39,428 nt of DNA from Gammaproteobacteria bacterium (GCA_022360445.1 JAKSCV010000080.1:1-39428); one strand, 5' to 3'. Positions 25,181 through 34,447 are shown, numbered from the stretch's first letter. Translations and numbers: made by a program. Notes: a model not told the origin generated them from the sequence alone.

Positions 25181-26938
25181 TTATTTTTTCTTCGGCGCAT
25201 AAATATCAGTCACCGAGCCCTCAGCCACTTCTGCCGAGAAGTTAATCGTTTCCGACAAGGTTGGGTGGGGATGAATCGTTAACGCTAAATCTTCTGTGTC
25301 AGCCCCCATTTCAATCGCCAAAGCAGCCTCAGCTATTAACTCACCCGCCTGACTCCCAACAATGCCGACGCCAAGAACAACGCGGGTTTCAGGATCGTAT
25401 AACACTTTGGTCATGCCTTCTTTACGGCCCATACTCAATGAACGACCGCTGGCTGCCCAAGGAAAAGAGGCTTTCTCATAGGCCTGGCCTTCTGCCTTGG
25501 CTTGAGTCTCTGTTAGCCCTACCCATGCGATTTCAGGCTGGGTATAAGCCACTGAAGGAATCACTCTCGCATCAAAAAAAGCTTTGTGACCCGCAATAAC
25601 TTCTGCCGCGACTTTCGCCTCATGGGTTGCTTTATGGGCCAGCATGGGCTGACCCACGATGTCACCGACTGCAAAAATATGCGGGACATTTGTTCGCTGC
25701 TGCCGATCAACCGGGATAAAGCCTTGATCATTAACATGGACCCCACCAACTTCCGCACCCATGGAAAGCCCATTAGGCCGGCGGCCAACAGCCAGCAGCA
25801 CCCGATCAAACGTATCATGCTCCGGCGTTTTATCCCCCTCAAACCAGACTTTCAACCCATGCTCTTCTGGCTCAATGCGAGTGACTTTTGACTGAAGGAA
25901 AATATTTTCATATTGTGCGTTGATGCGTCGTTGCAAAGGCTTGACCAAGTCAGGGTCACACCCCGGGATTAAAGAGTTGGCAAGTTCTACCACAGTCACT
26001 GAAGTGCCCAAAGCACTGTAAACATTCGCCATCTCCAAACCAATGATACCGCCTCCAATCACTAACATTCGTTTGGGTATGTCCTGCAATGCCAACGCAC
26101 CGGTCGAATCAATCAGCCGCGGATCATCATAAGGGAATCCCGGAATGAGTGTGCTGTGTGATCCTGCCGCAATAATGGCCTGCTCAAAGTGGATAACGGT
26201 TGACTCGTCCTCTTGCTCAACCGAAACACTATGGGCGGAGATCAGTGTTGCCCGCCCCTGGATCACTCGAACCTTTCGTTTTTTAGCCAAAGCGACCAGA
26301 CCGCCGGTCAACTGACCCACCACTTTTTCCTTATGTTGGCGCAGCTTATCCAAATCGATCTCGGGCGTGTTAAATGCAACGCCACTGTCAGCCAGTTCAG
26401 CGGCCTCTTCTATCGTATGAGCCACGTGCAGAAGGGCCTTAGAAGGAATACAACCGACATTCAGGCATACGCCACCCAGCTGATCATATCGCTCGACCAA
26501 TACCACGTCTTTACCTAAGTCTGCTGCGCGAAAAGCGGCTGTATAACCACCCGGGCCTCCGCCAATGACCAGCACTTCAACACGCTCATTGGGCACGTTA
26601 TCATCATCACCGTGAGTGCTTGATGTCGCTGAAGACACGGGAGGCGATGTCGGTGCAGATGTTTCCTCAGGTACTTTCTCCGTCGTGCCCGAGGTTGTTT
26701 GCACGTCCAGTGATAAAATGGCTGTGCCTTCTGAAACTTTATCCCCGACTTTTACAAAAACGTCACCCACCACACCGGCTTCCGGGGCTGGGATTTCCAT
26801 ACTGGCCTTGTCACTTTCCAGGGTGATTAAAGAGTCCTCTGCTTCGACACTATCCCCTTTAGCAACCAGTACTTCAATCACTTCAACATCTGTTGCTTCG
26901 CCAATATTAGGCACTGAAACAGTCACTTTCTGGCTCAT
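25181..26938 (-). CDS. lpd: Dihydrolipoyl dehydrogenase with N-terminal lipoyl domain (PDH E3)
   Basis: E3 reoxidises dihydrolipoamide with NAD+. This 585-residue form carries an N-terminal lipoyl domain (residues 1 to about 78, lipoyl lysine K44 in ESDKASMEIP), a Thr/Ser/Pro-rich linker to about residue 117, then the flavoprotein: VLVIGGGPGGYTAAFRA, the redox disulfide C158/C163 in GGVCLNVGCIPSKALL, the NAD motif LVIGGGIIGLEMANV, IFAVGDIVGQPMLAHKA, and the C-terminal HPHPTLSE with the catalytic His-Glu. Lipoyl-bearing E3 enzymes are known from several proteobacteria (for example Neisseria and Ralstonia). It is the last gene of aceE-aceF-lpd, 56 bp after aceF. Its length exceeds a plain Lpd (about 475 residues) by exactly the lipoyl module. 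Confidence 0.93.
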   Translation of the reverse strand: MSQKVTVSVPNIGEATDVEVIEVLVAKGDSVEAEDSLITLESDKASMEIPAPEAGVVGDVFVKVGDKVSEGTAILSLDVQTTSGTTEKVPEETSAPTSPPVSSATSSTHGDDDNVPNERVEVLVIGGGPGGYTAAFRAADLGKDVVLVERYDQLGGVCLNVGCIPSKALLHVAHTIEEAAELADSGVAFNTPEIDLDKLRQHKEKVVGQLTGGLVALAKKRKVRVIQGRATLISAHSVSVEQEDESTVIHFEQAIIAAGSHSTLIPGFPYDDPRLIDSTGALALQDIPKRMLVIGGGIIGLEMANVYSALGTSVTVVELANSLIPGCDPDLVKPLQRRINAQYENIFLQSKVTRIEPEEHGLKVWFEGDKTPEHDTFDRVLLAVGRRPNGLSMGAEVGGVHVNDQGFIPVDRQQRTNVPHIFAVGDIVGQPMLAHKATHEAKVAAEVIAGHKAFFDARVIPSVAYTQPEIAWVGLTETQAKAEGQAYEKASFPWAASGRSLSMGRKEGMTKVLYDPETRVVLGVGIVGSQAGELIAEAALAIEMGADTEDLALTIHPHPTLSETINFSAEVAEGSVTDIYAPKKK

Positions 26939-26994
26939 ATTTTTTACTCCAAGCCGATTAGGAATTAAACGATTTAAATGAGGACCCGAGCCCT

Positions 26995-28401
26995 TTAATC
27001 ATCGAGCAAGGCGCGCCTCATATCGGCCAGTATCTGGCACAAATGCGCCATAAATCGGGCCGCTTCAGCACCATCAATCACTCGGTGGTCATAAGAGAGA
27101 TCCAGGGGCAGCATCAAGCGGGGGGTAAATTCCGATCCGTTCCAGACTGGCTGCATTTTTGAGCGGGTTACCCCTAAAATGGCCACTTCAGGCGCATTAA
27201 CCAGCGGTGTGAAGGCTGTCCCCCCGATTCCGCCCAGGCTGGATATACTGATTGAACCGCCTTGCATATCCGCAGGTTTCAACTTTTTGTTACGCGCCCG
27301 CTGGCTAATATCAGCCATCTCTTCTGCAAGCGCATAAATGCTTTTTTGATCCACATCGCGAATGACGGGAACAACCAGGCCGTCTGGTGTATCAACGGCA
27401 ATGCCAATATGACTGTATTTTTTCAGAAACAGGCCATCGCCTTCAGGCGTCAAAGAAGCATTGAATCTGGGGTACGCCTTTAATGTTGACGCTAATGCCT
27501 TGGCGATGAATGCAAGCAGGGTAATACGCAGCCCACGCGCTTCGGCCTCTGGCTTGAGGGACTTTCGAAAGGCTTCTGTCTCGGTGATATCCGCTTCATC
27601 ATGGTGCGTCACAAGAGGAATATTGAGCCAGGCGCGGTGCAAATTTTTGGCCGTCAGCTTTTTAATCCGGCTGAGCTCAATTCGCTCAACAGGCCCAAAC
27701 TGGCTGAAATCAATCGCAGGAATCGGCGGAATGCCTGCCCCTCCAGCGGCGGCTGCGCCTTTGCCCTGACCACCTGCGACACCGACACCCGAAAGCGCCT
27801 GTTTCACAAAAGCCTGTACATCCTCTTTCAGGATTCGCCCTTTCGGACCCGATCCTGTGATCAGCGAAACATCCGCACCCAGCTCGCGGGCAAACCGGCG
27901 AACAGACGGGCTGGCATGCGCCTTTTTAAAGCCGGTTTCATTGATATGCGCCGTGGGTGAGGAACGGGAAGGTGCCGACATGTTGCTAATGGGGTCATTC
28001 TCCGCAGACGAGTCTTGTGTCTCTTCAGGTTGGCTTTTAGGAGGCGTTGGTGGTGAGGGTTCTGGCTTAATGGTTTCTTGCGACGGGGACTCGTCGGTAT
28101 CAGACTCAGACTCAGACGCAGACTCAGCCTCAGACTCAGACTCAGACTGGCTGGGTACCACCTCGGATTCCAACCGGAGGATAATGTCACCTTCAGACAC
28201 TTTATCACCCAGTTTGACCATGATTTCGCGCACTTGACCACTGACAGGTGACGGAATTTCCATCGTCGCCTTATCGCTTTCAAGCGTAATCAGCGAGGCT
28301 TCTAATTCAACCGCATCGCCCACAGAGACCAGTATTTCGATGACTTCAACATCGCTCGCATCACCAATATCCGGCACATGTACATCAATCAGTTCAGACA
28401 T
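26995..28401 (-). CDS. aceF: Pyruvate dehydrogenase E2, dihydrolipoamide acetyltransferase
   Basis: This 468-residue E2 core moves the acetyl group from lipoamide to CoA. It has a single lipoyl domain (residues 1-78, K44 in ESDKATMEIPSP), a long linker that is first Ser/Glu/Asp-rich (about 84-110) then Pro-rich, a peripheral subunit-binding domain (HASPSVRRFARELG to GRILKEDVQAFV, 162-200), and the acetyltransferase domain from about 235 to the end with the catalytic H439 in LSYDHRVIDGAEAARF. E. coli AceF has three lipoyl domains; one here plus one on E3 means two per E1/E2/E3 unit. It lies 28 bp after aceE, so the two are co-transcribed. The acidic linker is unusual compared with the Ala/Pro linkers of enterobacteria. 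Confidence 0.93.
   Translation of the reverse strand: MSELIDVHVPDIGDASDVEVIEILVSVGDAVELEASLITLESDKATMEIPSPVSGQVREIMVKLGDKVSEGDIILRLESEVVPSQSESESEAESASESESDTDESPSQETIKPEPSPPTPPKSQPEETQDSSAENDPISNMSAPSRSSPTAHINETGFKKAHASPSVRRFARELGADVSLITGSGPKGRILKEDVQAFVKQALSGVGVAGGQGKGAAAAGGAGIPPIPAIDFSQFGPVERIELSRIKKLTAKNLHRAWLNIPLVTHHDEADITETEAFRKSLKPEAEARGLRITLLAFIAKALASTLKAYPRFNASLTPEGDGLFLKKYSHIGIAVDTPDGLVVPVIRDVDQKSIYALAEEMADISQRARNKKLKPADMQGGSISISSLGGIGGTAFTPLVNAPEVAILGVTRSKMQPVWNGSEFTPRLMLPLDLSYDHRVIDGAEAARFMAHLCQILADMRRALLDD
28101..28148 (-). repeat. GACTCA-type hexamer repeats in the aceF linker
   Basis: The plus strand shows a run of imperfect GACTCA and CAGACT hexamers (with GACGCA and GCCTCA variants). 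It encodes alternating Ser-Glu/Ser-Asp residues of the E2 inter-domain linker on the minus strand. Such simple repeats can change copy number by slippage in multiples of three without breaking the frame. Confidence 0.7.
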
Positions 28402-28429
28402 TTTAAATTACTCCCTGATGAACTTCGTG

Positions 28430-31093
28430 TCACACAGTGACCGGATTGGGTTTGCTAGCGGATACCCGGTACTTCTTGATTGCCTCGGCAACGACTTTCG
28501 CTTCAAGTCGCCCCTCTTCCACCAGTGCTGAAAGCGCACAAATGGCAACGTAGTAGCGGTTAACTTCAAAAAATTCCCGTAACTTTTCACGCGTATCGCT
28601 ACGCCCAAAGCCATCCGTCCCTAACACACAATAGGAACGCTTGACGTAGGCTCTAATCTGATCGGCGTAGTTGCGCATGTAATCGGTCGCAGCAATGACC
28701 GGGCCTTCCCGCCCATCAAAACACTGCTCAACATAACTGACTCTGGATTTGCGACTGGGGTGCAACATATTCCAGCGTTCACAATCAATGCCATCACGGC
28801 GCAATTCGTTAAAGCTGGTCACACTCCAGATATCTGCAGCGATGCCAAAGTCCTCAGCCAGCAGCTCGGATGCCGCAATGACTTCACGCAGTATGGTCCC
28901 GCTGCCAAGCAGCTGTACCCGGAGAGCTGGCTTTGCATTGATTGCTGTTTCTTTAAGCAGGTACATGCCCTGAATGATGCCTTTTTCAACGCCTTTGGGC
29001 ATTTCTGGCTGCAGGTAGTTTTCATTCATTGCTGTGATGTAGTAAAAAACGCTCTCCTGATCTTTGAACATGCGCTGCATGCCATTCTGAATGATCACGG
29101 CCATTTCGTAGCCATAGGTCGGGTCGTACGCGATGCAATTAGGAACGGTAGAAGCCAATACAAGACTGTGCCCATCCTGATGCTGCAAACCCTCACCCGC
29201 CAGCGTTGTCCTGCCTGCTGTGCCACCAATTAAAAACCCTCTGGCCTGCATATCGCCAGCGGCCCAGATCAAATCGCCAATGCGTTGAAAACCGAACATG
29301 GAATAAAAAATAAAGAAGGGAATCATGTTGACTCCATGTGTGCTGTAGGCGGTAGCCGCCGCCAACCAGGAGGAAAATGCTCCCGCTTCGGTGATGCCTT
29401 CTTCCAAGATTTGCCCGGTTTTATCCTCCTTGTAGTACATGACCTGGTCTTTATCCTGCGGCTCATACAACTGACCAACAGACGAATAGATGCCCAGTTG
29501 ACGAAACATGCCGTCCATTCCAAACGTTCGAGCTTCATCCGGCACGATAGGCACAATATTTTTGCCAATTTTTTTGTCCCGAACCAAGGCCGTCAGGATG
29601 CGCACAAACGCCATGGTTGTGCTCATTTCCCGGTCGCCTGAGCCTGCCGTAACAGTTTTAAAATCGTTGAGCTCTGGAACCTCCAGAGGCGCGGCAAAAC
29701 GGGTTCTTTGAGGCAAATAACCCCCTAAGGCTTCACGCTTTGCTTTGAGGTATTGATGCTCCGGACTGTTTTCGTCCAAACGCACATATTCAGCATGTTG
29801 GACTTGTTCATCGCTGAGGGGAATATGGAAGCGATCCCGCATGACCATGAGAGAACTTGTATCCATTTTTTTCTTTTGGTGAGTTGCGTTCTGGCCTTCA
29901 CCCGCTTCACCCATCCCATAGCCTTTGACTGTTTTAGCCAGAATAACCGTAGGCTGGCCGGAGTGATTCACCGCTGCATGATAAGCCGCATACACTTTGT
30001 GTGGATCATGACCGCCTCGGTTTAAGCGCCAGATATCCTGATCACTTAAGGTTGAAACCATATCCAGCAATTCAGGGTATTTACCGAAAAAGTGTTCGCG
30101 AGTATAGGCCCCACCTTTGGCCTTGAAATTCTGGTATTCGCCATCCACCGCTTCCTCCATGCGTTTTTGCAACAAGCCCTGGTGGTCTTTTGCCAGCAGT
30201 GGATCCCAGTAGGACCCCCAAATGACCTTGATTACGTTCCAGCCAGCCCCGCGAAAGAGCGCTTCCAGCTCTTGAATAATTTTACCGTTACCACGAACAG
30301 GGCCATCCAGGCGTTGTAAATTACAATTAATGACAAAAACAAGATTATCCAGTTTCTCTCTACCCGCCAGTGAGATGGCTCCCAGTGATTCCGGCTCATC
30401 TGTTTCGCCGTCACCCAGAAACGCCCAGACTTTCCGATTCCCCAGTTTGCTGATTTTGCGATCGTGCAAATATTTCATAAACCGGGCCTGATAAATCGCC
30501 ATAATCGGACCAAGCCCCATAGAAACAGTCGGAAACTGCCAAAAATCCCCCATGAGCCAGGGGTGAGGATAGGAGGGTAAACCGCCACCATCCACTTCAC
30601 GCCGAAACCGATCCAGCTGAGCTTCACTTAGCCGCCCTTCCAGGAAAGCCCGGGCGTAAATTCCGGGGGCTGAATGTCCTTGAATGTAGAGCAGATCACC
30701 GCCGTGGTCTGGTGTCGGGGCATGAAAAAAGTGGTTAAAACCGACATCGTATAACGTGGCTGATGACGCAAATGATGCAATATGACCACCCAGCCCGGAA
30801 TCATCTCTGTTTGCCCGAACAACCATGGCGGTTGCATTCCAGCGTATCAGTGATCGGATTCGGCCTTCCAATGCCTGATCACCGGGGCTGCGGGCCTCCT
30901 GACCAACCGGAATCGTATTAATGTAGGCGGTATTCGCGCTGTAGGGAAGATTAGCCCCTGATCGACGGGACTTATCAATGAGCTTTTCCAGCAAGTAGTG
31001 CGCGCGTTCGACACCTTCTTCGGCAATAACCGCTTCCAGCGCATCCAGCCACTCTTGCGTTTCCTGGGGATCAATATCCTGCATTTTATCCAT
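28430..31093 (-). CDS. aceE: Pyruvate dehydrogenase E1 component (homodimeric AceE)
   Basis: This thiamine-diphosphate enzyme of 887 residues decarboxylates pyruvate and acetylates the lipoyl arms of AceF (and here perhaps Lpd). Motifs include GGHIASFASSATLYDVGFNHFFH (substrate/ThDP region), the ThDP-Mg signature GDGETDEPESLGAISLAGRE with the closing VFVINCNLQ, EMSTTMAFVRILTALVRD, PDEARTFGMDGMFRQ, and the C-terminal FGRSDTREKLREFFEVNRYYV. Length agrees with E. coli AceE (887). It is first in the aceE-aceF-lpd operon, which is transcribed away from the divergent argG. The start ATG at 31093 follows AAAGAGA and a run of C residues. No pdhR-type regulator gene precedes it here, unlike in E. coli. 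Confidence 0.95.
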   Translation of the reverse strand: MDKMQDIDPQETQEWLDALEAVIAEEGVERAHYLLEKLIDKSRRSGANLPYSANTAYINTIPVGQEARSPGDQALEGRIRSLIRWNATAMVVRANRDDSGLGGHIASFASSATLYDVGFNHFFHAPTPDHGGDLLYIQGHSAPGIYARAFLEGRLSEAQLDRFRREVDGGGLPSYPHPWLMGDFWQFPTVSMGLGPIMAIYQARFMKYLHDRKISKLGNRKVWAFLGDGETDEPESLGAISLAGREKLDNLVFVINCNLQRLDGPVRGNGKIIQELEALFRGAGWNVIKVIWGSYWDPLLAKDHQGLLQKRMEEAVDGEYQNFKAKGGAYTREHFFGKYPELLDMVSTLSDQDIWRLNRGGHDPHKVYAAYHAAVNHSGQPTVILAKTVKGYGMGEAGEGQNATHQKKKMDTSSLMVMRDRFHIPLSDEQVQHAEYVRLDENSPEHQYLKAKREALGGYLPQRTRFAAPLEVPELNDFKTVTAGSGDREMSTTMAFVRILTALVRDKKIGKNIVPIVPDEARTFGMDGMFRQLGIYSSVGQLYEPQDKDQVMYYKEDKTGQILEEGITEAGAFSSWLAAATAYSTHGVNMIPFFIFYSMFGFQRIGDLIWAAGDMQARGFLIGGTAGRTTLAGEGLQHQDGHSLVLASTVPNCIAYDPTYGYEMAVIIQNGMQRMFKDQESVFYYITAMNENYLQPEMPKGVEKGIIQGMYLLKETAINAKPALRVQLLGSGTILREVIAASELLAEDFGIAADIWSVTSFNELRRDGIDCERWNMLHPSRKSRVSYVEQCFDGREGPVIAATDYMRNYADQIRAYVKRSYCVLGTDGFGRSDTREKLREFFEVNRYYVAICALSALVEEGRLEAKVVAEAIKKYRVSASKPNPVTV

Positions 31094-31159
31094 GGGGGGG
31101 TCTCTTTATAAACAGTGGGCTTGTTTTTATCGGCTTGCCTACATTCTAGCTTGTGGCCA

Positions 31160-31175
31160 AACCACTGCAATGGTT
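31160..31175. promoter_or_regulatory. Small dyad upstream of aceE
   Basis: AACCA (31160-31164) and TGGTT (31171-31175) form a symmetric site 67-82 bp upstream of the aceE start, overlapping a second dyad GTGG/CCAC (31153-31165). It resembles the half-sites of GntR-family (PdhR-like) operators only loosely. It is offered as a candidate control site. Confidence 0.3.
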
Positions 31176-31279
31176 ATTTCAAATCTTTCAAATACTTAAG
31201 CAATTCTCTTGCCATATGAAAATATATGTACTGAAAACACGCACCAACGTTCAGACTATAACCAAGGCCTTAATCCCGG

Positions 31280-31313
31280 TAACATTACGCTTGAATTAAG
31301 AAACGTAATGTTA
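31280..31313. promoter_or_regulatory. Perfect 10-bp inverted repeat just before argG
   Basis: TAACATTACG (31280-31289) and CGTAATGTTA (31304-31313) are exact reverse complements with a 14-nt spacer, ending 13 bp before the argG start codon at 31327. It could be an operator or a leader hairpin touching the ribosome-binding region. It does not match the classical ARG box well (TGAAT...ATTCA). Confidence 0.65.
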
Positions 31314-31326
31314 TGTGAGATCAAAT

Positions 31327-32535
31327 ATGTCCTCGGTAAAAAAAGTCGTACTGGCCTATTCTGGTGGCCTGGATACCTCAGTCATCGCCAAGTGGTTGCA
31401 GGAAACGTATCAATGTGAAGTTGTAACATTCACGGCCGATATCGGCCAGGGCGAGGAATTGGAGCCCGCCCGTGAAAAAGCAAAAGCCATGGGTATCAAA
31501 GAAATATACATCGACGACTTGCGAGAAGAGTTTGTGCGCGACTTTGTCTTCCCCATGTTCCGCGCAAACACACTCTACGAAGGAGAGTACCTCTTGGGGA
31601 CCTCCATCGCACGCCCTCTGATCGCCAAACGCCTGGTCGAAATTGCTCAAGAAACCGGGGCAGACGCCATTTCGCACGGCGCCACGGGCAAGGGCAATGA
31701 CCAGGTACGTTTTGAACTCGGTGCCTATGCGTTGCTGCCCGATGTCCGCGTTATTGCCCCTTGGCGGGAGTGGGATTTAAATTCAAGGGAAAAACTGCTC
31801 AATTATGCTGAGCAACACAGTATCCAGATCGATCGTCGCCAAGGGAAAAAGTCACCCTACTCCATGGATGCCAACCTATTGCACATCTCTTATGAGGGTG
31901 GGGAACTTGAAGACCCCTGGTGTGAGCCAGAGGAAAGCATGTGGCTGTGGACAGCATCACCGGAAAACGCGCCAGACAAGCCCACCTATCTCGAATTGAC
32001 TTACAGCCAGGGGGATATCATCGCCATTAACGGCAATCCGCTTAGCCCCGCGCAAGTGCTTGCAGAGCTCAACCGCATTGGGGGTGAAAACGGTATTGGC
32101 CGCACGGATATCGTCGAAAATCGCTATGTGGGCATGAAAGCCAGAGGCTGTTACGAAACGCCAGGCGGCACCATTATGTTGCGCGCGCACCGAGCGATTG
32201 AATCCATCACACTGGACCGGGAAGTCGCCCACATGAAAGATGAACTGATGCCCCGTTACGCTGAAATAATTTACAACGGCTATTGGTGGAGCCCCGAGCG
32301 ACAGATGCTGCAAACCATGATTGATGCCTCGCAAACGAACGTTAACGGCCTGGTGAGACTCAAGCTGTACAAAGGCAATGTGTCGGTTGTTGGACGGCAG
32401 TCCAAGCAAAGCCTCTACGACGAAAGCACAGCAACATTTGAAGATGACCAGGGAACGTATAACCAGGCCGATGCCGAAGGCTTCATCAAACTAAATGCTT
32501 TAAGAATGCGTATCGCAAAGCGTAAATCTAAATAA
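31327..32535 (+). CDS. argG: Argininosuccinate synthase
   Basis: ArgG joins citrulline and aspartate with ATP in the arginine pathway. The protein (402 residues from the ATG at 31327, [19 protein letters not shown]) has the PP-loop ATP-binding motif YSGGLDTS at residues 10-17, [41 protein letters not shown], and [10 protein letters not shown] near the C-terminus. It is the type I (short) form. An in-frame ATG at 31315 lies inside the region next to the inverted repeat and has no ribosome-binding site; GTGAGA precedes the chosen start. It is a single-gene unit divergent from the pyruvate dehydrogenase operon. Confidence 0.95.
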   Translation: MSSVKKVVLAYSGGLDTSVIAKWLQETYQCEVVTFTADIGQGEELEPAREKAKAMGIKEIYIDDLREEFVRDFVFPMFRANTLYEGEYLLGTSIARPLIAKRLVEIAQETGADAISHGATGKGNDQVRFELGAYALLPDVRVIAPWREWDLNSREKLLNYAEQHSIQIDRRQGKKSPYSMDANLLHISYEGGELEDPWCEPEESMWLWTASPENAPDKPTYLELTYSQGDIIAINGNPLSPAQVLAELNRIGGENGIGRTDIVENRYVGMKARGCYETPGGTIMLRAHRAIESITLDREVAHMKDELMPRYAEIIYNGYWWSPERQMLQTMIDASQTNVNGLVRLKLYKGNVSVVGRQSKQSLYDESTATFEDDQGTYNQADAEGFIKLNALRMRIAKRKSK

Positions 32536-32603
32536 CCGCTTAGCGTCCGAACTCGGAGTAAACAGCCGGCCCGAATCAGCCGAGCGCTTAATTCAGTGTT
32601 ATG
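32533..32603. other. attC-like imperfect inverted structure between argG and the GFA gene
   Basis: TAAC (32533-32536, overlapping the argG stop) faces GTTA (32598-32601). Inside them CTCGG (32552-32556) faces CCGAG (32580-32584), around a central GCCGGC. The 3' half, CGCTTAATTCAGTGTTATG, closely resembles the 3' half of integron attC sites. The 5' half is much less convincing, so the call is tentative. Confidence 0.25.
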
Positions 32604-32624
32604 TTTTAGAGTAAAGAAAATCCC

Positions 32625-33029
32625 ATGAAAATGACCGGGGTATGTACGTGCAAAAACTGGACGGTGGCGATGGACTTTCCAGGTCAATTAAAGGACCTTA
32701 CGCCCAGAATTTGCGATTGTGATTATTGTAAAAAATATCCTTCTGTGATCATAAGTCATCCTAACTCGACAGTGTTATTTGAAGGCGGCAAAGCTGAGAT
32801 AAGGTCGAATGGTGATCAGTTAGCAAGATTTAGCTCTTGCTCTGTGTGTAAACGTTTTTTGGCCGTTACATCTGTGATTAATGGGCAGGTTCGAGGCGCG
32901 GTGAATGCTGAATTATTTGGTGACGTGAATATGTACGGGGCACCGAAACAGATACAACCTTATTTGTTATCAGCCGACCAAAAAATTGAAAGGTGGGCAC
33001 AGCTCTGGGGTATAGTAGCTGGGGTGTGA
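32625..33029 (+). CDS. GFA-family (CENP-V/GFA domain) zinc protein
   Basis: This 134-residue protein is of the glutathione-dependent formaldehyde-activating enzyme-like family. The zinc-binding cysteines are visible as GVCTCKNW near the N-terminus, CDCDYCKKYP around residue 30, and SCSVCKRFLAV around residue 72; the last motif replaces the usual CGxCGS. The family comprises small beta-rich zinc proteins; most members have no proven activity, so formaldehyde chemistry is not claimed. The start is either 32625 or 32631. The gene is more AT-rich than argG and upp on either side and has no operon partner. Together with attC-like flanks this suggests it arrived as a cassette. GFA genes are frequent integron cargo. 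Confidence 0.75.
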   Translation: MKMTGVCTCKNWTVAMDFPGQLKDLTPRICDCDYCKKYPSVIISHPNSTVLFEGGKAEIRSNGDQLARFSSCSVCKRFLAVTSVINGQVRGAVNAELFGDVNMYGAPKQIQPYLLSADQKIERWAQLWGIVAGV

Positions 33030-33094
33030 AAACGTCACTAAAACCTATAACGCATTACATGATTCAAGACGAATGGGACACTGGGGCGTAGCAG

Positions 33095-33123
33095 TTGACG
33101 CCGCTATATAACCGGCATTTAAT
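33095..33123 (+). promoter_or_regulatory. Predicted sigma-70 promoter of upp
   Basis: TTGACG (33095-33100) and TTTAAT (33118-33123) are separated by 17 bp and lie 34 bp upstream of the upp start codon. This is the best -35/-10 pair seen in the 127-bp gap. Confidence 0.45.
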
Positions 33124-33156
33124 CAGTACCATTATCCAGCTTCCCGGGGGTACCGG

Positions 33157-33780
33157 ATGAAAAAGATCAAACGCATTGAGCACCCACTGGCACAGCACTC
33201 ACTCAGTATTTTACGTAATCAGCAAACAAGAACAGAGGCATTTCAGCGGCACACCGCCATCGTTTCCCAAATTCTCATCATGGAAGCGACCCGTGATCTG
33301 CTGGTTCAGGAAATTGACATTGAAACACCACTCACACCCACAGTCGGACACCAAATTCTGGATTCACTGGTGTTCGTGCCCGTGTTGCGCGCGGGTATTT
33401 CCATGCTGGTTTCCGCACGCAGCTTTTTACCCTGGGCTCCAGTTGGCTTTATCGGGCTAGAGCGTGATGAGTCGACAGCCAGCGCACACGAGTACTACCA
33501 GAAATTCCCGGACGACCTACACGACAAGCACGTTTTGATCCTTGATCCCATGCTGGCGACGGGCGGTTCTCTGGTTGACACCATTGCCGCATTAAAAAAG
33601 AAATCAGCCCAGGTCATCAGTGTTGTTTGCATTGTGTCAGCGCCGGAAGGCATTGAATTTATTCAATACAAATATCCCAACGTACAGATCTACACCGCCG
33701 CCATTGACTCACATTTGAACGAAAAAAAATACATTGTGCCGGGTCTTGGGGACTTTGGAGACCGCTACTTCGGAACCTGA
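33157..33780 (+). CDS. upp: Uracil phosphoribosyltransferase
   Basis: Upp makes UMP from uracil and PRPP in pyrimidine salvage. This 207-residue protein has the family pattern: HPLAQHSLSILRNQQT at the N-terminus, VFVPVLRAGISMLVSA, the PRPP-binding loop LILDPMLATGGSLVDTI, and the uracil-binding C-terminus YIVPGLGDFGDRYFGT. All key regions are present and length is normal. It is followed after 43 bp by a LysE-family exporter on the same strand. That exporter is not the uracil permease (UraA) often paired with upp, so a functional link is unclear. Confidence 0.95.
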   Translation: MKKIKRIEHPLAQHSLSILRNQQTRTEAFQRHTAIVSQILIMEATRDLLVQEIDIETPLTPTVGHQILDSLVFVPVLRAGISMLVSARSFLPWAPVGFIGLERDESTASAHEYYQKFPDDLHDKHVLILDPMLATGGSLVDTIAALKKKSAQVISVVCIVSAPEGIEFIQYKYPNVQIYTAAIDSHLNEKKYIVPGLGDFGDRYFGT

Positions 33781-33823
33781 AGCCTAATCAATCACCGGCA
33801 CAACACCGCCAGGAAAACCTGCC

Positions 33824-34447
33824 ATGACGCTACTGACTGCCTTCACCCTCGCTGCTGCTGTTCTCGTTCTGGCTGCCACGCCAGGCCCAGGTGTCTTTGC
33901 TGTGGTAGCACATGCACTCTCATCAGGTCTTCGCGCCGCGACTTTGATGATTCTCGGCATCGTTCTCGGTGACCTTGTTTTCTTGCTCCTGGCCATCTAC
34001 GGCCTAGCGGAAATTGCCGATCATATGCATGTGTTGTTCCTGGCCCTAAAATATTGTGGTGCAGCTTATTTGATCTACCTCGGCGTACAACTCTGGCGGC
34101 AAAAACCCCAAATGGTTCCGGCCGACATAGCCACAACAACCGCCAGTTACCGTAGCTTTTCCAGTGGATTACTCATTACTTTGGGGAACCCAAAGGTCAT
34201 TCTCTTTTACCTGGGTTTTCTACCGGCCTTCATGAATTTACAAACTCTGACTCAAGCCAATGCGCTCATCACAGCCTGTGTTGTCGCATGTGTTCTAGGC
34301 ACCACACTTTTTGCCTATGCGCTTGCCGCTAGCCGAGCCCGGCACTGGTTTGATCATCCCTCTGCTCAGCGAGGACTCCAAAGAACCGCCGGTGGCATCC
34401 TGATCGGCACCGGCACACTGCTGGCCACCAAAACCGGAAGCCCCTAG
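33824..34447 (+). CDS. LysE/RhtB family amino-acid exporter
   Basis: This 207-residue inner-membrane protein has six predicted helices. The family signature is ATPGPGVFAVVAHALSSGLRAA at residues 18-39, followed by GIVLGDLVFLLLAIYG, LKYCGAAYLIYLGVQLWR and SSGLLITLGNPKVILFYLGFLPAF. LysE/RhtB proteins export amino acids such as lysine, threonine, homoserine or leucine, driven by the proton motive force; the substrate cannot be read from sequence. AGGAAAAC precedes the ATG at 33824. It is probably co-transcribed with upp (43-bp gap). aidB starts 134 bp downstream. Confidence 0.9.
   Translation: MTLLTAFTLAAAVLVLAATPGPGVFAVVAHALSSGLRAATLMILGIVLGDLVFLLLAIYGLAEIADHMHVLFLALKYCGAAYLIYLGVQLWRQKPQMVPADIATTTASYRSFSSGLLITLGNPKVILFYLGFLPAFMNLQTLTQANALITACVVACVLGTTLFAYALAASRARHWFDHPSAQRGLQRTAGGILIGTGTLLATKTGSP

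Noticed and set aside
28101-28148. Minisatellite or CRISPR-like repeat
   Set aside because: The hexamer run is in frame and encodes the acidic inter-domain linker of AceF.
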